From: Ectocarpus siliculosus
Taxonomy: Eukaryota; Sar; Phaeophyceae; Ectocarpales; Ectocarpaceae
Direction: 5' to 3'
Length of the DNA: 43,628 bases
NCBI GenBank assembly: GCA_000310025.1
Contig: FN649746.1
Coordinates: 2,262,095-2,305,722 of the forward strand
Shown: piece by piece, positions 11,825 to 24,700 of the stretch
Layout: each line of letters starts with the position of its first letter
Position numbering within the stretch: the stretch's first letter is position 1
Made by a program: the position numbers and the translations under genes
The notes under the pieces: model-generated
Seen by the model: the letters and a program-made list of their open reading frames with translations, nothing else
Told to the model about the DNA's origin: nothing
Database searches by the model: none

Positions 11825-14800
11825 CTGCAGGGACAGGCAGGTGCGGCAGGAATCACGAGTGAGTAAGCGACGTCTGTCAGACAGCATACATACCCAGCAG
11901 ACCACTCTCGTCGATTTCTGGGTACGATCTCGTCACTCGTGGGAGGCAGGTCACTTGCTCATCCTCGATGTCTGTGTACGAAGCTGTGCCTGTTATGTCC
12001 CGTCTCCAACAACACGGAACGGTTGCCGCTGCTGTTCAACAGTCAAGAACTCTGAGCTACTGTAGCATACATGCACACACCGCTATGTACCCGACTTCGT
12101 ACATGTTGTCGCACCGGCATCGAATACTTTGCCCGAAAGGCCTCGACATCTGCATCTTCCAGCAGTAGCAGAGCGGCCGCGGTGCAAGAGACCCAACTTG
12201 TTCTCATGTTTCGTTCCTTGGCCTGCTCTCCTGCTCTCGTGTCGCTCTCTTGGCTTGCGCTCACCCCGCGCGACCCCTTGTTGACAGTCCCGCCAACACA
12301 GTACGCCAGAGAGAGGCGAAATGCGGCGGAATAAAAGAAGAAAGTGTAAGTTTGACCGCCTCTCGCAGTCTCGCAGCTACAGCTGTTCGATCCGAGTCCT
12401 GGTGTACATATTGTGGTGTGTGGTCACTTTTCAACCAGCATGGATGGATACAGAATGCATGTGTGCGAAGTCCAACATACGTGCCCTGCCTCTCTTTGCA
12501 TCACACTCTCACAGCAGCAGTTAGTTGTTGAAGAGCTTCGACACACACACGCAGAGCCCGATGAGCATCCGAGCAGCATCTACGCTATCATACGTATGAC
12601 GGTGTGCTGGCTGATATGCCCTGATGTGCGCAGATACATAGAATTGATGATGAGATGCTGCAGCAATAGATGGTGACCTGCGGGCACGACCGCAAGAACA
12701 GCATCGAGAGAGGGAACACAAAGGGCCACCATCCAAAGGACCGACAGATCTACATTGCTCGAATGCTCTCGTGCTACTGCAGCAACCCGCCTGTGAATCG
12801 ACGTCGTGGTCGTCGATATCGTCTATTTACTACAATACGTCGTCTAGACAGCTGTTTATTTTAAGTACATACAAGGTCTTGGCGCCGCCATAAAAACATC
12901 GCCGACTTGCAGGTGATGACTGATGCATGTGCTTGTGTCCGTCAAAGGGACAGGCGGCTGCTGCTTACTCGCGTAGCCTCTGAGTTTTGAGTTTTTTTTT
13001 TTTGGGGTGGGGTTTGTTGCGGGTTGGGTTTTGGAGGGAGAGTTTTGGAGGGAGAGAAATAGTGCATGGTCAGTGCGTCCCACTCCACAAAGCCGTGCAC
13101 CCATGATGGGGGAACAAATATAAAAGCACCGATACACACACCGGCAAAACGGTCAATGAACCTGAAATCACCCCTACATGAACCTGACCACACAATCACC
13201 CCTACAAGGTTGTTCCCGCGGCAATACACAATTCCCACTTAGGGTTAGTAGGTAGAAAAGGGATAATAATTGGCAAATCCGGGGTCAACGGACTCTCCCA
13301 TGTATGAAGTACACATGAAACGTCGGCGGCGCCATCACATTGAGGTAGCTCCTGTGACATCGGTGATCCCGACTTTCCCAGGGCCGACACTTAAGTCAAG
13401 TGCCATGTGTATGAATGTAGCCCTTGGGAGTTGTTGAGAAAGGTCATGCGGGCACGGCTTACATACATTGTCGTTTACAAAATCAGTTTTTGGTCGGCGC
13501 CCACTGCATTCATTCATCCATCCATTCATCCGTTCATTCATCCATGCATGGTCGTTTACAACTCAGTGTTTTGGTCTGCGCCCACTGCATTCACTAATCC
13601 ATGCTTTCGTTCCTGAAAAAGATCCAATGTTTTTCTTTGTGTTCATTTGGGCAGGATGTAGCACAGCAGGACATACCAGGGTTAAACATTTATGTTGTCT
13701 CTCTTCGGCAAGCTGAAGTCTCGTGGCGTGTGTTCTTGGTCTCGGAGATCCTTGCTCCCGTGCCTCCTTAGGTCATGAAGCTACAATGTTGCTCTTGGCT
13801 ATGGACCATGCATATTGGGCGTGGCCCATGAGTAGCTCATAAATGACGCGGCTGTCTGCCCCCGTTGCGTTGGTGGTCGAGGTCACCAGCTTGAGTGACT
13901 TGCTGCCTGCAATGATCGTCAGAGATCGAAGACCACAGAAGAAGCAAAGAAGCGGGTAGCAAGCACAGCGTGGGATTTGGTGTGAGTCTCTGACACATTT
14001 CTGTGGCATATGGGTGGGCAGAAGGAACACAGAGGCACGATGTTCCAACACAGCGCTGTGTCTGAAGATTTGAAGATTCGAGCGCATTCAGAGGACCGCC
14101 GGGCCAGATCGGAGGTGTATTTGCTTCAAGTCACACAAAGGGCGGGCAGTTCCTGTGTGAACCTTTGTTAGGCCATCATCTCCTGGTTCGGTGATTTTCC
14201 TTTGTGTATCCATTACCTGCCATTCTTCCCAACCGATGATGAGGAGGCTGACTGCACGACAACGTGTCCAAGACCTTCTTCGTACTGTTGCAGAGCTACG
14301 CTCGCGGCCAACGCTCGTGGAAAATTCTTCGAGAGAGAGTGGGTGAAAGCGACATTCTCTTCTGGCTCGCGTATCTTTTCAAGATCTTCTCTGGACGAGT
14401 CTCGCACCCTCCCCGATCAACAGAAAGTCGACAACGCAGACAGTGGTGATGTACCTATATCTTTGCAGTCACACGCCAACGCCGGGGCGAGTGCTGGAAG
14501 TTCTGAGGGGAGAGAAGCAAATTAAGCTGCAATAAAGTCCGGAAACAGGCACCCTACTGCCGAGGACTTCATGTCGATCCCCACTGCGTTCTGCATGTCC
14601 AGACGCCCGCACCATCATCACATTTACACGCTTCTTGGTGTTCTTCGGAGAGTACAGATGAGGAGAGCCTGACATGCGCTAGTCTACATATAAATGCGTG
14701 TGCTAAATCAGAGGTGTTGAGAGGGAGCCGGGATAAACACCACCCTCTCTTCGGCTAGGTTCATCACCCAACGAAAGCGAAAAGAGAGTGCCACGGCAAG

Positions 14801-15718
14801 TACCTGAGTTGTAGAAAATACTTGCACATCAGCTAAACGTACTCCTTTGATACTCTGTATTTGTTCGTGGCGCATTGTCCTGGTGGACCATGCTGCTCCT
14901 GTACGCAGTGGAGGAACGAAATGGCAAGCTGAAGTTTTGGAAACGGGCTCTCTATCTCGATTTTGAGATGGCTCACCGTTCCTGCCGTCAGTCGCTAGTT
15001 GTGCCGTCGCTGGCACTACTTCAAGCTTTGGAACGTGAGACACCGCAGCGTGCACGTTAATTGCTCTACACTGTTTCATTTTCTCCGCCGACTTCCTTCC
15101 CAAAGCATCCCCCTACTGAAAGGCAATCTATTGGCGTCGGTAGTCCATCCTGACAAAAATAAATAAAAAGACGAGTGGAAATCCTGAGTTCAGCCAACCA
15201 CATGGGTCGGTACTCCCCTGCTCTCTCAACCACCGGGCATGCTGCATCTACCGCCTTCACGTATTGCCCAATCAATACCCCGTTATGTGTCTTGATCGCG
15301 CAGCTGCTGAATGTATTGGCCTCTAGGATGTCTCTTTCAAACCGTAGCACCTCATCATGCGTAACGGGATGCCTGCAGATGAGGGGTGGCAACAACACCA
15401 ATCGGCTTATCATCTTCGAGATTCTCATCCCAAACAATATCAACTTGCGGGAACACTTGTACCTGATCCAAGTTCGGTACGTGCTCTCTCTCCGACGGCT
15501 TACTCTACGACAGGGAACGTTCAGCAACCGCCCCCTGGTAGGGGACGCTCAGGCCCCATCTCTTAAGAAGAGAAAGGGCGCTTCATCGTTCCCGTCAGGT
15601 GGTTGTCGCAGGCGAACACTTGAACCACACCCAAGCAAAGGGTGGGCAGCCATCAAGCAAAGATCGAGCCAGCCGCCGGCCAATCAAAACGCCCACGAGA
15701 CGGCAAAACATCAACTCC
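11825..15718. other. Intergenic, no supported gene; short repeats and orphan ORFs
   Basis: I see no recognisable gene. Minus ORFs at 13773-14087, 14708-15103 and 15066-15527 (153 codons) have partly protein-like stretches, for instance HPVTHDEVLRFERDILEAN in the last one, but no known motif; they may be remnants of mobile elements. The span also includes the 3' flank of NOC2, which ends at 15719. Confidence 0.4.
13469..13600 (+). repeat. 80-bp tandem duplication with an ATTC microsatellite
   Basis: GTCGTTTACAA...CAGT...TTGGTC followed by GCGCCCACTGCATTCA occurs at about 13469-13514 and again at about 13549-13594. The first copy is extended by an (ATTC/ATCC)n microsatellite at 13508-13545. 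Confidence 0.85.
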
Positions 15719-18700
15719 TCAATCCCATTCGGTGTCGCTCCATGCCCCGAGGTCCTCCACCAGGTCGGGTGCCGAGATGTCGCCAGCGGCCCCAGCAGCG
15801 CTTGGGGGCTTCGCTTTACCACCGCCGCCGGAGGACCTCTTGCGCTTGGGGGTGCTGCTTCCGTCATCGCTGTCGTCGTCTTCCGTGTCGTCGTCATGGC
15901 CTTGAACAGCGTTGCCTGAAGCACGGAGTGCAAAAACAAGTGAGAAAGGCAGGAATGATCGCGATGGGCGGTTCACCGCTTGCACGTGCACGCGAATAAG
16001 GTCACCAGCCTGGGGGGACAGACGGAGTGTACTCCAACTGCGGTTGTGCCGCACGGCTGTCCCCTGGGGCCTTGTCGTCGAACTTCGATATATATTATCT
16101 AAAGCATCCCAAGTTGCATCATGCAGGTTCAAAAATTCGGCACTTGAAAGCGCTTTATCAACACCGTCCAAACGTTGGCTCATGTTGTCGACGTGTTCAC
16201 CTCCGGAAGAGTACCGTACTGTCCGTAGGGTGTGGGGTGTCACACGTTGAATCTTGCGGTATATACCGCATCCTACACAGCAATACCAACACTAGATTGG
16301 GGGAGCTTAAGTTGGTGCGACTCAGGTACGGCTGGCACTCGGGGAGTAGACCGCATGGCGCACGCTTCCGCACGGCCTGCAAAACGTTAATCGTTGTACG
16401 TTGCCATGCAACCAGATTGAAGCTAGTGTTCGCAGCAGCAAAAACCGAACGACGTCCAAGTGAAAGCGTGGCCCGCTCCAGTATCCCACCACGTTTCGCT
16501 GCTGACGATCATTCAGATGTCGTTCGGGCAGACAATGCCCTACTAACCCCGCCTCCCTTCTCATCCTGGTGTGCAAAAAATCCGACCATCTCCCTCCCCA
16601 CTCTCATCGCCACACGCGACGGCCTTTGACCCCAAGAATATGGGGCCGCGCATGATACATACCCCTCCCCCTCCCCCCGGTGTTTGCCATCGGGGTTGGG
16701 TTTTCGTCGCTTGGCAACGACGTTGTAAAACAAGCCCCCCCTCGGTGTTTGCCATCGGGATTAAGTTTTCGTCGCTTGGCAACGACGTTGAAAAACAAGC
16801 CAATTCACTTCGTGCACTCGGCAACCAGGTTACCGTTTTTTTTTTTTATTTCTGTTTTTTTTTGGAGGTAACCATAATGGTGGTCGAGTAGATCATGTTG
16901 TGCGGGGTCGAGAAACCTCACTCCGTGCAAGGGGGATGGTCGCACCACGTTGTGTTAAAATGGTCAAGCTTCCTCGAGGCAGTTACACAGTGCTTACAAC
17001 TGTCTCTGGAAGTGAAAGCACCAGAAAATAAATTAAGTCATACGTAGCTGTCATCCGTACGCAAGGAAGTAAGCACAAGATGCCGAACACCCTTAGCAGG
17101 ATGCAGCGCCCCCTTCATGCGACTCGCCGAATACCTCACGGCGCTTCGCGCTTGGTGATGTGAGAGCCTGGTCCGGTGAGAACCCGGCGTGCTCCGTCCC
17201 GGCTTTGTAGGGATGCGAGGTCAATGGTCTAACGACTACGGCATGCACGACTATGAGTACACCCCCCCTCCCACCCCCCCCACGACAACTTACCTTTCTG
17301 CTTCTTGGTCTTCTTGTTCTCGGACGATTTCCCCTTGGTCGTAACGGCGGCGGTAGGTTTCGATGAGAGCGGTGTATTCTCATCGTCGACCACGCGTTCT
17401 ACCTCGGACTCCGACGCCCCGAGGCGTTTGCGCATCGACGGGGCCCCCTGGTCAGTAACGGATTGGATACGAGCATACGTTGGTGTCAATAGCTGTTGAT
17501 GCGTCTGCGAAAGGCATGCGTTCATGCAACCGTGCCGAACACGTGGTGAAACAGTTTCGCGCCGGCGTGTTGTTACAAACGGCGCGCAGGCAGCAACGTG
17601 TTCGTAGAATGATTGACACGTAAACCAGAAGGAGCATTTGATGTGTTGATGTGTTGACAAGTGCTCTGGGGCACACGTGACGGAAAAAGACAAATCCATG
17701 GACACAACATTGGCGCCTATTCCTTCTCTTGTCTACTCTGACTGCATGTGGTACAACAGGTGGTGTATCAGAAGACCAACCCCTCCTTCGAAACGTTGTC
17801 GCGCTTAGCAGCGGTTGTCTGATGCACATCGCCGGATGAACACATAAGACCCAACGACACACACACAAAGATCGTCCCCCGCCCCGGAAAGGAACGGTGC
17901 GGTTTATTCAAGGTGCCACTTTCTCGTTTGTTGCTCGCCGTGTGAATCGTTCTAACAACTTTCGGCGCATCGTCACTTTCGTTTTCGAGATGAAACATCC
18001 TTCGTTCTTACTCCCTGCACAGACGCCTCCGGCACTTCGTGGGCGGTCCTTGCATCATTCCATGCTCGTTTACAACCACACTAGGGCGGTCACACAGCCA
18101 GACTGGCGTTGAGGGCCAAGACAAGCGCTCCTCCTCGAGCATGTTCAAATACACACAATAAAATCACAGTTATACACACTGCACCGACTCAACATCCTTC
18201 TCTCCTTAGACTCCCTTCACCTGTCCCCTCTCACGGGGACCTACCTCTCCACATGCGGTTCCGACAAACTTTACTTGACACATGGCATTTTCCTAGCACT
18301 CCAAACGAAAACCCCTATTCAGGGGTGCGGGGGGTTGTCCCACCTCTGGCCGTAACACTTCTAGCCCCTCCACCTCAGACGGGCATATGCCAAGCTCCAG
18401 CCGCTTTCCCGCCGCCCAAGTGGCTCTCGTCTCTAGGGTTTCCACCAGGCCCCTCGTCATCATCCGCCACTTCGACACCTTTACAGAAACAAAGGAAACG
18501 AGGAAAGGAGAGAGAGAGGGGGGGTGGGGGGGGGGAGAGAGGTGGGAGAAAGAAAAGGGGGTGGGTGGGTGTACTAATGAAACGCATGCCGTAGTCGGTA
18601 GATCTCATCCCTACAACGCCGGGACGGAGCGATGGGGGTGGGAAGAGGAAGAGAGACGGGAGAGAGGAAGGAAGGGTCGCGCGGCAGAGTACAAACCATC

Positions 18701-21700
18701 ACCGACAACCGTGTTCAATTCAGTAGCAGAAGCTTGTAGAAAACTTCGGAGTGTTGGGATACATCAGCTTCTCTGGCGCTACGCACAGGACGAGTCGACG
18801 GCCGGACACAAGAACAATCAATGCTATGCATGCGTACCTGCAGAGAGCTGTTCGATACAACTACTTTGTGCGTGAGTATGGGTGTATGCACACCTTCGTG
18901 AGCTTGGCGAACTTTTTGAGGTGTCCCAGCACGGGCAGCACCAGCTCCGGAAACGCCGCCGAATAGCGGTACAAATCCATCTCCTGCAACACATGGCAAG
19001 AGGAACGTTGAATGAAAGCAATCAAGGAGCGGGAGGAGGTCAGAAATGTAGCAAAGGAACGCGGCAAGAGCCATCTGGTTATCACATGGTGTGTTCCACG
19101 TTTTCACCGCCGGTCGTCTGCAACATTACAATACATGCACCTACGAAAAGCAGAGGGAACAATCTAGGGAATAAACACGACACCTGCGACAAACATAGGT
19201 AACAATCTAGAGAGCAAATATACCGGCAAACACCTACGATAAACAGAGGGAACGATCTAGGGAGTAAATATACCAACCGGCAATACTAAAACCTTCAACA
19301 ATAGACAACAACCACAGGATCGATCCACCACCACCACCAACACCCAACAGAACCAGTCACAAAACCGCACAAGCGTTGGGTTGGAAGAACGCACCTGTCC
19401 CAGCAGCCTGAGGGCCTCCTCTACCACCGCTCCTTGCGCCCTCCCTTCGTCGACCTGCGTCTTGCCCAGCCGCAGGATGGCGGGAACATTCGGCGGAGCC
19501 CCTGTCGAAGCCGTTGCCTGTCCAAAAATAGCAGAAAAAAACGGGAAACGTCCAGAAAAAAACACGATGCAAGAGCGCGCACATTGTGTGTCAGAGGCTT
19601 GCTCAAGATGAGGACCACCGGGGGCTGAAACAGCAGGAAGGATACGAGCAAGGAGAGGTGGTCTACACTACGGGTCCCATTACGTGGAATGTATTCGCGC
19701 TTTTTGTCTCTGACAATCTCCCTCACTGCCTGACTACTCATTTCTCCATCTGTTAAATATTATATTTTCCATTCTCTGTCTCCGTCTCCCTTGCATGCTG
19801 TGGGTACCACGCAAGATGGATTGGGTCAAGATAACTTGGCGGACTATGAGCTAGTACGAGGGGAGTCAAGGTTAGGCAAATATGCGTCCAGACTACTCGA
19901 GCCATGACGAGTTGGTTTAACACCAAGCCGACCGACTGGTCAACTTAGCTTAATCCCAGCCATATTGAGTGGCGAAGCGCTGTTCAAAACAATACCAAGC
20001 GAAGTCAAGTCTAGGCCAGACAACGAAACCTTCAAGAAGCACCTTCTTGAAAAGAGCGGGACTCCTGATGACCTCCAGCAGGGGAGTCGCGCACGGGACG
20101 TACAGCTCAGCCGCAGCGGCAAGCCTCTGCCTCATGCGCACCAGCTGAAACACCAGCGGCGAGTGTCGCAGGGTAGCCGAGAGACGCACGATCCCTTCGA
20201 TCACCTGCCGACAAGGGGTAAGCGTTGGGGCAAGGGGTTGCCGCGCGGTTGGTGGTGATGGTGTCGCTATCACCCATGCCCCTGCGAGGTATCTCTGTGA
20301 CGGCCTAGTTAGCGACCGCACTTGACAACTCTACGGCTAAGAAATTGATACAACATAAAAAAAAAACTCAAAATCTGAGAACTTGAGCACGATATGTGAC
20401 CCCGGATACGAACCCCTACACGAATACTTACAGAACGGCCAGTTGTGGCAGAACCCTAGGAATCAAGACGCCAAGCCTCGGCGAAAACTGTTGCATATCA
20501 TGGAGAGGGCGATAGCTGTAGTTGGGCTAGACTCTTTGTTGACGACCAGGTTGGTTGGGTGATGTTGACTTTGTCGTGTTTGTCCGGATCGATCCGTCGA
20601 TCGTCCTTCGACACGGTTCGCGAAGAAAGGGTCGGCATCAGACCGAAACAAGAACGAGGACAACCGATACGCCCTGCTTGGAAGAGGGGGAACGGTTTCA
20701 TTTTGGTGATTTCAATAGAGAAGGCCACTGCTGCTGTAGTTGACGATGACGCCTGGTTTCCTTCTCGCCACAGGTAAGTGCTTCTTCCTTTCGCCACCCA
20801 CGCGGAGTGAGTCAAGACACATCTACTCTCTCTCCTCCAGAGAACCGTCGGGGTCATGAAAAACAAACAAACAAACAAACAGAAACGACAACTTTGGCCC
20901 CCCACAAGAACTATTCATGTATGTACTATAGCACTCATCCGCTCTGTCCCCCGTAGCATCGACTACCTCCTTCCCGGGTGACAACCAAGAAGCGAAGAAC
21001 GACAAATGGAACGAGCGTGTTCCTGGCAACACACCTGCGCCAGCGGGAAGATGAGCATTCTCAGCTCGTCCTCCCCGGGGGCGGCAGCCAGCACCCCTGT
21101 CCACACGCGGAGGCACGTCACCACCTGAGGACAGGGTTCGGCGCAAGAGGCACAGCCACGGGCGCAGGAAAGTGTTGCGTAGGTTCAGGCTTGAGCAGAC
21201 GCCATCAACGGGGGGCATGTGGAAGGTTCGGGGGACACGGGCGAGGGTGCCGTGTAGGTGCAGGTGTGGGGGAAACGGTTACCGGCATTGGAGGTGAAAT
21301 CATATGGTTCCGGGTGGTACAAAACAAAGGGTTCTGTAGGACTCAATCGATACTCGGGCGGACCCGCGCGGCCATAACTCAATTTCCAGATCCGGCCCGG
21401 TGAAGGGCAGACAGGGATTCAACAAGCGAGATGCCACTGGAAAGGCGAGGCCGCCGAAAGAAAGAAAAAAGACAAAAAACACAAGAATACTGCAGAGAAG
21501 GCGGAAAGAACAACAAGGCAGAAAAAGAGAGGCAATGTACCTAGACGAGTGCATAGAACAGCAAGACGGCCAAAAAAAGGAGAGCAAAATACATGAGAAC
21601 ACAGAAAGAAAGAAAAAAACGTGCACGTACCTGCCACCGTCGCACGGCCTGTACCGAGTCTTTCGTCCTGTGCTGCATGGCGCGTCGAAGCAGGAGGGAC

Positions 21701-24700
21701 AGCTGCCGGATGTAGAGGAAGGCGTTCTGGTACGCGGACCCCACATCCATGCCGTACAGCTCCACCACACAGCTGGACACGGCAAGAGGAGGACAGACCA
21801 CGAGAAAAAGGAAAAATCAGTCTGCCAGTCAGGGCGACGAACATGATACAAGAAGTGAGTGCGTCAGTGGTGGCACTCAACTTGCAAAGATTTACACATT
21901 CATTCTCGACGTATTCCAAGGCGTTGTCAACGCGTGAGTGGGGGTGGGTGGGTGGGGGGCGAGCGTCGCAGGGCGCACACGAAGAAGGTAAATCGCGACA
22001 ACCACAACAACAACAACACAAACAGCGAGTAGCTAAAAAACAGCACCACCACCGGCCGACACCACCAACTCACCCCTCCATGACCCTCAGCGAGACCTTG
22101 CCCGACTGGGAGGCAGGGGGTGCCCTTGCCCTCTTTGCGAAGGCCAGGTAGAGCCTCTTCATACAGCCTTCTACGAAGGGGAACGGCAGCGCTGCAGCCA
22201 TCTGCCGCACCCGGAGGTAGGCCAGCAACCGGACCTGCCGGAAAAGTGGGGGGGGGGAAGGGGAGGGTGCTAGTGCGTTGGATACATATTGCCTAAGTCA
22301 CTCGCACGTTCATTCCGCGGCGCCCCCTTCCAGCAGGGCAGCATCGCTCGCTCCCACGATACTCGAAATAGAGGCAACCACCATCGCCGTCAAACACTAA
22401 AGGACGCATACTTCAGATATACCCTTTATAAGCTTGGCGCTGGCTGGCAGAAACAAAACCTGCATGGACGCGTGCGACGTTGTCCACAAGCATATCACCG
22501 ATTGTTGGGTGTCTATCTAGCCTACAACAACGCCGACGGTATCCTTCGCGAGTATCTTTTCTTCTTGAATCTCAGGATAAGCCACGCCTTGGGAACTTGG
22601 CCGGCCGCTAAGAACTCGAGCTATCGAACAAAAAATCAAGAGAACTCCAACTGTCGTGATGGGCCTGATACCCGCCGGGGAGATATCGCGGTGTGCTGTT
22701 TGGGGGATCGCAGAGACACTGGTTGGGTAGCAACAACGCCGTGAATTCATCGCTAACCTGTGCCAGACTCAAACATGCGGAAGAGCGTCATTTGCTGTGT
22801 GTTCGTGAGAAATACAAAATACAAAAACTTGAACAGGCTCGAGAACAAAGAACTGTGATTCCGGAAAGAGCCAGCCCTAAACTATGACCTACAACGGAAC
22901 AAAATGTTTGGCGAGCCTGGTGCCCGACATGAGGTTCTTGAGTGCTACACTGTAGCGCGCGTGCTCTGCAGTTGTGCTCGACACCACGATCCGACTTAGA
23001 CACTTCCCGAGTAAGCCTTGGCTGGAAAGTTCCATGAAAAAAACAAACATCCTTGGAATGCGCTAGTGTTGCAACAACCCCCTTCGCATGTCACACGTGT
23101 GGTCACCACCGTTCCTTCCAGCTCACCCTCTCGGCTTCCTCGCCCTCTTGCTCCGTGCCCCCTCCGGAACTCTTCGCCTCTGCCCCCGCACCCCCCCACA
23201 GTCCAAGCAAGGTCTTTAGGAAACCCCTCGCGAGGCCCGGGAACGGGACCAGCAGAGGTACGTAGTGCTCTAGCCTCGACAGCAGAAAGCTTAGGAGGGC
23301 CCTGTCGTGCAGCTCGTCTAGCACGTGGAGCAGCGACCTGGTTCGGGGGGTGGAGATGCGCCAAGACGTCGCCGTTGCTGTTGTTGTTTGTTGTTGTTGT
23401 GGTGTATGATTACCATTGCCAATATTGTGTGGCTGTTATTCCTTCAAAGTCTCAACGTGGAATACCCCGAAATGATGCCACTGTTCTTTTCTGTTTCTGT
23501 GGGGCGCGAAACTACAAGCTGTCGCTGCTGTCCTCGCTGGAAACTTGTCACAGATGGCGCTGGCGTACCCTTGGCACCCGATAAACAGCCTCCATCGAAC
23601 GCGTTCGGTTGTTGCTACCGTCTGTTGCCACCACCGTTCTATTGTCGTCAAGAAACCATCTTTCGACACTCCTGTTGGGATCTGTTTTTCTTCATGCCCG
23701 CAACATCGTGGCTATCGTAGAGGGAGGAGGTACGACCTACAACGGTCTGTGCTTCTTCCTTCCCGCCCCCTCCGTACCGTACAACCCGTCAACCCCCTTN
23801 NNNNNNNNNNNNNNNNNNNNNNNNNNNNNNNNNNNNNNNNNNNNNNNNNNNNNNNNNNNNNNNNNNNNNNNNNNNNNNNNNNNNNNNNNNNNNNNNNNNN
23901 NNNNNNNNNNNNNNNNNNNNNNNNNNNNNNNNNNNNNNNNNNNNNNNNNNNNNNNNNACCCCCCCCCCCCCCCCCCCGGCCAAATCCCCTTCTCACTTGA
24001 AGAAACTGTAGAGCGCGGGTTGAATGGGCTTCCAAGCGGGAAGCAACGCCGCCGCCCGAAAGTCCTCCTTCGTCAAGATCACCGCCGCCGCCACCCTTGA
24101 CCGCCCCCGTGCAAGCGCACCCCCCCCACCATCCTCCTGCGGTGCCCCCCCCCTCTCAGCACCAGCTCCCATGACGCTTTGTCGAGCGCTTCCCCCCTGG
24201 AGTCCCCCCCCCCCCGAATCACCGTCTTTGTCGTCATCGGTTGCGGCTATCGGGGTGCCTCCCTTGCGTTTTTGTTTCTTCTTCTTGTTTGGCCCGCTGC
24301 TGCTGCTGCCCGTAGCGGCGACCGCGGCGCCCTCCCCGTCTCCCTCATCCTCGTCGCGCCTGCGCTTTTTCTTGGCGCCTTCGCTACTGCTGCCGCTTGC
24401 GGTGACCGGAGGTTCCGCTGCGGTCTTGCTCTCCCTCCCGGGGAAAAGGAGGTGCATGAAGGCCGAGTGAAGGCCTTCGAGGGAACACACCTGGTCGATC
24501 AGCAACCGACATCGCGGGGGGGGTGGGTGGGACTTAGACGCATGGCATGGTCGGTAGCCCGTTGGCCACGCGTCCCTCGAGAGGACGGAGCATTGTTAGC
24601 ATTGTTCCCACAGGACCGGTCACCGGTGGCGAAGTTTTCCTTCCTACTTTGCCAAAGGTGGCTCAAGTGGGGGGAAGGGGCGATATCTTCGTTGTCTGCT

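Noticed and set aside
15175-15999. 274-codon plus ORF
   Set aside because: It runs antisense to the NOC2 terminal exon and its flank and has no recognisable motif.
17093-17230. Terminal exon for NOC2 ending at 17093
   Set aside because: Splice phase fits, but the peptide is not NOC2-like and carries the inverted 22-bp repeat; the 15915-15719 exon gives the family's acidic end.
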